From positions 1 through 64,000 of the forward strand of contig JAPDFW010000134.1 in NCBI GenBank assembly GCA_028826165.1: 64,000 nucleotides of DNA. Direction: 5' to 3'. Made by a program: the position numbers and the translations under genes. The first letter of the stretch is position 1. The number at the start of each line of letters is the position of its first letter. Under the pieces are notes generated by a model. That model had not been told where the DNA came from. It did not search any database and saw only the letters and a program-made list of their open reading frames with translations. Of this stretch, positions 56,604-64,000 are shown in pieces. Origin of the DNA: Anaeramoeba ignava (lineage: Eukaryota > Metamonada > Anaeramoebidae).

Positions 56604-59600
56604 TTAATCTTTTTCATTAAAAATTTCTTCTTTTTCTTTTTTTAAAAATTCTTTTGAAAATGTAAATAATTCTTTATATTTTTCTGATAAATCGATAAAA
56701 GAATGAAAAGAATTTGGATTTGGAATTGGGATTTTAGTTTCAAATTCGAAATCATTAATAATTGGAGAAATGAGATGATTATGAATTAAATTTAATTCTT
56801 GAATTATTTTTTTTTCTGATTCATTTTCATTTGAAAGTTCATTGATTCTTTTTTGAATTTCTTGAACAAAAAGTATTTGAATTGAATTAAATTTTGTATC
56901 TGAAAAAAGGAAATCAAAAAACCATTTATTATTTGGAATTTCCTTTTGATTTTGAATAATTTCATCATTTTGTTTTTTGGAAATCATTTTAATAATATTA
57001 AGAATAATTTTGATTTGGTTAATTTCATTGCTTTGAATTGAAACAATTTTAGGAATTAATTTTTTAATTAAACAAGTAATTATGATTTGAAGAAACCAAA
57101 AAAGATTTTTAGACAGATTTTCTGCAATTGTTTTCTTAATAAAAATGTAATAAATTTGAATCAAAGCTTCAAAAAGTCTGTTTTCTTTTATATTATTTAA
57201 AGCGGATAAAAACTATTTATATTTTTTTATATTTATAATAAAAATTAATTGTTGCTTTTTTAAATAAAAAGAAATCAAATTACTTGTTCTGTATTAACAA
57301 CATGGGCTGAATATTGATATTGAAGTAAAGAAATTTGATTTAAATCAAATGAGTTTTGAAGAATTTCTTGATAAATTAATTGTGCAATTTTTGAAGAGCA
57401 TAATTGATTTTTTTCAGAATTACAAATTGGACAATTCACTCCTTTTTCACACCATGGAAATAATTGAATATTTTTCTGAATATTTTTTTCTATTATTTGT
57501 TGAATATTTTCATTTGGATATTGTTTAGAAAAAACTTCTTGAGCAATAAAAAAATCCATTAATTGATTCTTTTGATTGTAATATGAGTATGCAATCAATC
57601 CCAATAAAGAAGGGTCTTTTTTTTCATCAACCAATTCAACCGATAAATTTTTTTGTATTTTGTTTTTCGATTTATGAAATTTTTCTTTGAAATTTCCCCA
57701 AATTTGGTTTTCTTTTTGTAAATGAAAATTTTGATTGTTATTCGAGATTTCGCTGAAAAGAAGTTTGTTTTCGTTTGCAATTTCATTGGTTAATGGAATT
57801 GGAACCAAATCAGAGAAATTCATCATGTCATCCAAAGCGTTTGAATTTGTGTTTTCAAATTGAGTTGATGGATGTCTATTTTGCAAATAGATTAAACAAT
57901 AACAGTATGCACCATCTGTTTTAAATGAAGATTTAATCACAATATCTTCTGTTACTTCTTCAACAATATCATCTTGAAATTTAATCCATTTCGAATTCAA
58001 ATTGTTATATATAAAAACATAATAATCATTTTCATCATTATTGTTATTTTTTTCTTGCACAAAAATAGCATAAATTGAATAGTTTGTTTCTTGTTTTTCA
58101 TTTCTGATATTTTTTGAAACGAATTTGTCAAGATTTATTGTTTTTTCCAAATGAAAATTATCAGAAATTTTTTGGTTTGTAAAATTCTTATCCAATTCAA
58201 AAAGTAAAATTTGAGGTAAAAAAATAAATTCTTTTTCTAAATTATCAGATTTTTGAGTATTTGCAAATTGCTCCAAACTTGAATAAATAGATTGATAAGA
58301 TGGATTAAATGGAATTGAATTGAAAATGGATTCTTTTACTTGATTTTTTTCTTCTGTAATTTTTCCTGTAAATATTTTTGCGAATTCACCAATAATTTCA
58401 GTTTTAATATTTGGTTCAAATGAATCAATATCTGGAAGTGTTATATCAAAAGGATCGATAATTTCCTTTTTTGAAGAAAAGAAATCTTGTGCAATTTCAG
58501 AAGCTTCATCACATTTACGAATAAAAAAAGAGAGAAAATCTGAAATTTGAGTTTTTTGGAAATCTGAAAAAGGTTGATTTAAAAGATTAATTGCTGATAA
58601 AATTGGTTTTGAAGAAATGAATTTTGATTGAGAATGAGAAAGATAAGCGAAGAATTTTTGGATTGTGAAAAAAACTAGAATAAAATTCAATTAAAATTCA
58701 ATTAAAATTCAATTAAAATTCAATTAAAATTCAATTAAAATTCAATTAAAATTCAATTAAAATTCAATTAAAATTCAATTAAAATTCAATTAAAATTCAA
58801 TTAAAATTCAATTAAAATTCAAATAGAATTCAAATAAAATTCAATTAAAATTCAATTAAAATTCAATTAAAATTCAATTAAAATTCAATTAAAATTTAAT
58901 TAAAATTCAATTAAAATTCAATTAAAATTCAATTAAAATTCAATTAAAATTCAATTAAAATTCAATTAAAATTCAATTAAAATTCAATTAAAATTCAATT
59001 AAAATTCAAAAATTAAAATTTAAATTAAAATTCAATTAAAATTCAATTAAAATTCAATTAAAATTCAATTAAAATTCAATTAAAATTCAATTAAAATTCA
59101 ATTAAAATTTAATTAAAATTCAATTAAAATTCAATTAAAATTCAAATAAATTAAAATTCAATTAAAATTCAATTAAAATTCAATTAAAATTTAATTAAAA
59201 TTCAATTAAAATTCAATTAAAATTCAATTAAAATTCAATTAAAATTCAATTAAAATTCAATTAAAATTCAATTAAAATTCAATTAAAATTCAATTAAAAT
59301 TTAATTAAAATTTAATTAGAATTCAATTAAAATTCAATTAAAATTCAATTAAAATTCAATTAAAATTCAATTAAAATTTAATTAAAATTCAATTAAAATT
59401 CAATTAAAATACAATTAAAATTCAATTAAAATTCAATTAAAATTCAATTAAAATTCAATTAAAATTCAATTAAAATTAAAATTTCTTTTGATTGTTTTTT
59501 ACAAAAAAGAATATCTATTTTTTCTTCAGATAAAATTCCATTATTTTGATTTTCTATATTTTTTAATTGATTTTCTTCAATTTGAAAATGAAAAATCTGT

Positions 59601-60675
59601 TCTAAAAATTGAGGAATAAAATTTAAAGATTGTAGAAAAGAGTTAAAATAAGATGTTTGATTTAATTTCAATAATCCAATAGGAAGGTCTTTTTCTCTAA
59701 TTTTTTCATTTGATTTTAAGTTTTGAATTTGATAAGAAAAATCAAGAAATGATTCTCTATCTCTTTGTTTTTTTTTAAATTGATCAATTTGAAAATTTTG
59801 AAATGATTGTAAAGATTGATTTATTGCAAGAATATAATCAGAATCAAAATCATCATCTTTTTTATTAATTTGGTTATTTTCTAAAAAATGATCTGGTCTT
59901 TCAAAAACATTTGCTTCTATTTTGTTTTTTTTTTTGAATTAAAATTAAAATTAAAATTAAAATTAAAATTAAAATTAAAATTAAAATTAAAATTAAAATT
60001 AAAATTAAAATTAAAATTAAAATTAAAATTAAAATTAAAATTAAAATTATAATTCATTTTAGAAATTAAAATTAAAATTAAAATTAAAATTAATATTAAA
60101 ATTAAAATTATTAAAATTAAAATTAAAATTAAAATTAAAATTAAAATTAAAATTAAAATTAAAATTAAAATTAAAATTAAAATTAAAATTAAAATTAAAA
60201 TTAAAATTAAAATTAAAATAAATTAAAATTAAAATTAAAATTAAAATTAAAATTAAAATTAAAATTAAAAATTAAAATTAAAATTAAAATAAAAATTAAA
60301 ATTAAAATTAAAATTCATTTTAGAAATTAAAATTATAATTAAAATTTAAATTAAAATTAATATTAAAATTAAAATTAATATTAAAATTAAATTAAAATTA
60401 AAATTAAAATTAAAATTAAAATTAATTAAAATTTATGCACCAAATTGTGACTTCTCTTGATTATCAACAAGATTTAAACCTAAACCATCAAATAAATCTG
60501 TACCATCAAAACCAGGAATATCATCATTATAATTATCTTTTTTTTCTTCTTCTAAAAATTGTAAAATTTTCTCATCATTAAAAGAATAAATTTCAATAGC
60601 TCTTAAAACACTTTCTTCTGGAAAACCAAGAGAAACAAAATATTTAACTTTTTCATTTTGAATTTTTTGATTCAT
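56604..60675 (-). CDS. USP25/28-like protein lacking catalytic Cys and His (UBA-UIM-USP; four exons)
   Basis: Exons: 60675-60441, 59916-59503, 58674-57284, 57212-56604; total 2649 bp, 882 residues, every junction in frame. UBA-like segment at residues 1-45 (VKYFVSLGFPEESVLRAIEI), UIM-like at about 110-125 (DSDYILAINQSLQSFQ), then a USP domain. The Cys box reads PIGLLKLNQTSYFNSFLQSL, where USP25/28 have GLKNVGNTCWF: catalytic Cys is Ser167 (TCT at 59651-59653). The His box reads NENDYYVFIYNN where active enzymes have AGHYWAYI: His is Asp433 (58025-58027). Other USP landmarks remain: DFQKTQISDFLSFFI for the QQDVSEF element, LPQILLFELDKNF, and AYCYCLIYLQN. With full-length open frames and both catalytic residues replaced, this looks like a maintained pseudo-deubiquitinase that may bind ubiquitin or act as a scaffold. 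Confidence 0.85.
58675..59502 (-). repeat. USP-like gene intron 2, 11-mer satellite ATTCAATTAAA
   Basis: 828 bp of nearly pure ATTCAATTAAA units with scattered ATTTAATTAAA and ATTCAAATAAA variants. Donor GTAAAA, acceptor TTCTAG. Confidence 0.95.
59917..60440 (-). repeat. USP-like gene intron 1, (AATTAA)n hexamer satellite
   Basis: 524 bp, donor GTGCATAAATT, acceptor AAAATAG. The body is pure AAAATT hexamers with two short TCATTTTAGAAATT islands near 60053 and 60315. Confidence 0.93.
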
Positions 60676-60792
60676 TTCTTTTTTAATTTAATTTAATTTA
60701 ATTTTTTAAAAAAAGGAAAAAAATGAAAATTAAATTTTTTTTTTTGAATTTTTTTTTTCATTTTTTTTCATTTTTCTTTTTTTTTTTTTAAA
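60676..60792. promoter_or_regulatory. 117-bp divergent promoter, USP-like / ankyrin genes
   Basis: The plus side has TTTTTTTTCATTTTTTTTC and ATTTTTC just before ATG; the minus side has AATTTTCATTTTTTTCC. Same T-rich TCATTTT motif as at other starts. Confidence 0.5.
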
Positions 60793-61588
60793 ATGAATTA
60801 TTCACCAAATGAATTTATTGGAACAATAATTATAAATAAAAAGTTAAAATTTCATCATGAATGTTTTATTGGAGATCAAGAAAAAGTGAATGAAATGATT
60901 TCTTCTGATCAAACAGTGTTAAATAATTATGATGATAATGGACTTGCTCCACTTCATCTTGCAGTTCATGGAAATCATTTAAATATAATTGAAATTCTTT
61001 TAAAAAATGGTGCTGATCCAAATATTCGTAAAAAAAATGGAGATCAAACTCCTTTACATTTTGCTGCTTTTTTTGATCGTGTTGAAATTGCTGATTTGTT
61101 GCTTAAATTTAAAGCTAATGCTGATTTAGTTGATGAAAAAGGATGGTGAGTTTTAGTTTATTTTGTTTTTTTTTTTTGAATTAAAAAATTCAAATCTAAT
61201 TTAAAATTTAAAATTTAAAAGGAAATTGCAAGCAAATAATAATTTTAAAAATAAATTAATAAATAAATTAATAAATAATTTAATAAATAAATTAATAAAT
61301 AAATTTATAAATAAATTAATAAACAAATTAATAAATAAATTAATAAATAAATTAATAAATAAATTAATAAATAAATTAATAAATAAATTAATAAATAAAT
61401 TAATAAATAAATTAATTAATAAATAAATTAATAAATAAATTAATAAATAAATTAATAAATAAATAAATAAATTAATAAATAAATTAATAAATAAATTAAT
61501 AAATAAATAAATTAATAAATAAATTAATAAATAAATTAATAAATAACAAATTAATAAATAAATTAATAAATAAATTAATAAAACAAAT

Positions 61589-61619
<31 letters not shown>

Positions 61620-64000
61620 AAAAATAAATAAATAAATTAATAAATAAATTAATAAATAAATTAATAAACAAATAAATTAATAAATAAATTAATATAAATA
61701 AATTAATAAATAAATTAATAAATAAATTAATAAATAAATTAATAAATAAATTAATAAATAAATTAATAAATAAATTAATAAACAATTTAATAAACAATTT
61801 AATAAATAAATTAATAAATAATTAAATAAATTAATAAACAAATTAATAAATAAATAAATAAATAAATTAATAAATAAATTAATAAATAAATTAATAAATA
61901 AATTAATAAATAAATTTATAAATAAATTAATAAATTAATTAATAAATAATTTAATAAATAAATAAATAAATTAATAAATAAATTAATAAATAAATTAATA
62001 AATAAATTAATAAATAAATTTAAATAAATTAATAAATAAATTAATAAATAAATTAATAAACAAATTAATAAATAAATTAATAAATAAATTAATAAACAAA
62101 TTAATAAACAAAATAATAAATAAATTAATAAATAAATTAATAAATAAATTAATAAACAAATTAATAAATAAATTAATAAACAAATTAATAAATAAATTAA
62201 TAAATAAATTAATAAATAAATTAATAAACAAATTAATAAACAAATTTAATAAATAAATAAATAAATAAAATAATAAAAAATTTAATAAATAAATTAATAA
62301 ATAAATTAATAAATAAATTAATAAATAAATTAATAAATAAATTAATAAATAAATTAATAAATAAATTTAATAAATAAATTAATAAACAAATAAATAAATA
62401 AATTAATAAATAAATTAATAAATAAATTAATAAATAAATTAATAAATAATTTAATAAATAAATTTAATAAAATAATTTAATAAATAAATTAATAAATAAA
62501 TTAATAAATAAATTAATAAATTAAAATTAAATAAATAAATTAATAAATAAATTAATAAATAAATTAATAAATAAATTAATAAACAAATTAATAAATAATT
62601 TAATAAATAAATTAATAAATAAATAAATAAACAAATTAATAAACAAATTAATAAATAAATTAATAAATAAATTAATAAATAAAATAATAAACAAATTAAT
62701 AAATAATTTAATAAATAAATTAATAAATAAATTAATAAATAAATTAATAAATAAATTAATAAATAAATAAATAAATAAATTAATAAATAATTTAATAAAT
62801 AATTTAATAAACAAATTAATAAATGAATAAACAATTTAATAAATAAATTAATAAATAAATTAAATAAACAAATTAATAAACAAATTAATAAATAAATAAA
62901 TTAATAAATTAATAAATAAATTAAATTAATAAATAAATTAATAAATAAATTAATAAATAAATAAATTAATAAATAAATTAATAAATAAATTAATAAATAA
63001 ATTAATAAATAAATTAATAAATAAATTAATAAATAAATTAATAAACAAATTAATAAATAATTTAATAAATAAATTAATAAATAAATTAATAAATAAATTA
63101 ATAAATAAATTAATAAATAAATAAATAAATTAATAAATAAATTAATAAATAAATTAATAAACAAATTAATAAATAAATTAATAAATAAATAATAAATAAA
63201 TTAATAAATAAATAAATAAATAAATTAATAAATAAATAAATAAATAAATTAATAAATAAATAAATAAATAAATAAATAAATTTAATAAATTAATAAATAA
63301 ATAAATAAATTAATAAATAAATTAATAAATAAATAAATAAATAATTTAATAAATAAATAAATAAATAATTTAATAAATAATTTAATAAATAAATTAATAA
63401 ACAATTTAATAAACAATTTAATAAACAAATTAATAAATAATTAGGAATCCTTTGCATTGGGCTGCTTATAAAAATTCACACAAAATAACGAATTTATTTT
63501 TAAACTATGATAAATCTTTAATAGACAAACGAGACAATTTAAAAAACAAACCACTTCACATATCAGCATTTGCAGGAAGTGTTGAATCAGGACAAAAAAT
63601 ATTAACAATTTCACACAAAAAATCTCACAATAAAGACGGATATTCACCAATTCATATTGCAGCACTTTCAGGAAAAACAGAATTCATAGAAATACTAATG
63701 AACAAAGGATATGATATCAATTCACTTAGTTCTAATAAAGAAACACCACTTCATATTGCTTGTTTATTTGAAAAAATTGAAGTTGTTCAGTTTTTATTGA
63801 AAAATTCTTGTAAAATTGATCTGAAGGATTCAAAAGGAGCAACTCCTCTTTGTTATTCTCAAATGAAAAATAATCTTGAAATTTCACGTTTATTAATTAC
63901 TCATGGAGCACGTAGTGAACTTCATTTTTTTGCAAGAGAAGGAGAGTTTTCTCAATTAAGTTCTTTATTATCAAAAATGAATTTAAATTTAAATTGTAGG
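60793..64000 (+). CDS. Ankyrin-repeat protein (3' end beyond window)
   Basis: Exon 1 is 60793-61145 and exon 2 is 63445-64000, still open at the window edge. The donor is GGATG-GTGAGT and the acceptor AATTAG; the join completes a Trp codon, KGW-NPLHWAA, in mid ankyrin repeat. Repeats seen: NGLAPLHLAVHGNHLNIIEI, GDQTPLHFAAFFDRVEIADL, KGWNPLHWAAYKN, NKPLHISAFAGSVES, GYSPIHIAALSGKTEFIEI, KETPLHIACLFEKIEVVQFL, GATPLCYSQMKNNLEISRLL. These are ordinary 33-residue ankyrin repeats, less uniform than those of the 20253-24086 gene. Any C-terminal domain is outside the window. Role beyond protein binding is unknown. Confidence 0.85.
61146..63444 (+). repeat. 2.3-kb intron of the ankyrin gene, 12-mer satellite TTAATAAATAAA
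   Basis: An array of TTAATAAATAAA units with frequent (AAAT)n slippage and AAACAAATTAAT variants, from about 61240 to the acceptor. The minus-strand Phe-Ile-Asn-Leu frames in it are products of the repeat. Confidence 0.95.

Noticed and set aside
61226-63164. Phe-Ile-Asn-Leu and Leu-Ile-Asn-Lys reading frames
   Set aside because: Produced by the TTAATAAATAAA satellite inside the ankyrin gene intron.
1-64000. Reassigned stop codons (TAA or TAG as Gln)
   Set aside because: Long intact genes use CAA for Gln and end at TAA or TGA; apparent internal stops are resolved by introns or single-base shifts.
1-64000. tRNA, rRNA or other structured RNA genes
   Set aside because: I found no tRNA B-box-like or rRNA-like stretches by eye; a covariance-model search would be needed to exclude them.

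Overview
This is a very AT-rich eukaryotic nuclear window, most likely from a free-living amoeboid or flagellate protist. The evidence is GT-AG introns, tandem families of RCC1-BTB and ankyrin-BTB proteins, MORN, BTB-TLDc and DOCK proteins, Asn/Gln/Glu-rich tails, and introns swollen by simple satellites. The code looks standard: TAA and TGA terminate, Gln is CAA, and long genes read through without reassigned stops. A lineage such as Anaeramoeba would fit, but that is only an inference from family content.

Layout. 1-12004 (minus): three tandem BRSK/SAD-like Ser/Thr kinases, each with a kinase-lobe exon, a satellite-filled intron at one conserved position, a second exon (rest of kinase, UBA-like segment, Lys/Gln/Glu coiled region) and a short intron before a KA1-like exon. 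12331-18658: an MJ1316-domain protein (minus) and a five-exon double-PH/EF-hand gene (plus) with a 3.46-kb satellite intron. 18937-20252: a secreted beta-propeller-like protein and a TLDc relic. 20253-36036: a 29-repeat ankyrin-BTB gene diverging from a tandem array of five RCC1-BTB genes (two intact, two with one or two frame breaks, one decayed), with a vWA-domain gene inside the array. 36115-37092: exosome subunit RRP42. 37893-43922 (minus): a BTB-TLDc gene and a TRF4/5-like non-canonical poly(A) polymerase with a huge low-complexity tail, both with frame breaks. 44150-49800: a 12-exon MORN-SAM gene whose U-box continues in a shifted frame. 49961-56393 (minus): a 10-exon SH3-DHR1-DHR2 DOCK family GEF. 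56604-60675 (minus): a 4-exon UBA-UIM-USP gene resembling USP25/28 that has lost its catalytic Cys and His. 60793-64000: the start of an ankyrin gene with a 2.3-kb satellite intron.

Functionally the window mixes signalling (kinases, PH/EF, DOCK, MORN), ubiquitin-related adaptors (BTB, U-box, USP-like) and RNA metabolism (RRP42, TRF4-like nucleotidyltransferase, MJ1316 domain). RRP42 and a TRF4-type polymerase belong to the same nuclear RNA surveillance pathway, but their proximity may be chance. Intergenic gaps are often very short (66-240 bp at divergent promoters) while introns are bimodal: about 60-110 bp, or 300-3460 bp of simple satellite. Nearly every long intron has its own repeat unit. 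A T-rich TTTCATTTT-type motif recurs just upstream of most start codons.

Gene models were made by hand: exon ends are GT/AG junctions that keep domain-consistent frames, and none is supported by transcripts here. Single-base frame breaks are common, mostly in homopolymers, and the sequence alone cannot separate pseudogenes from sequencing error.
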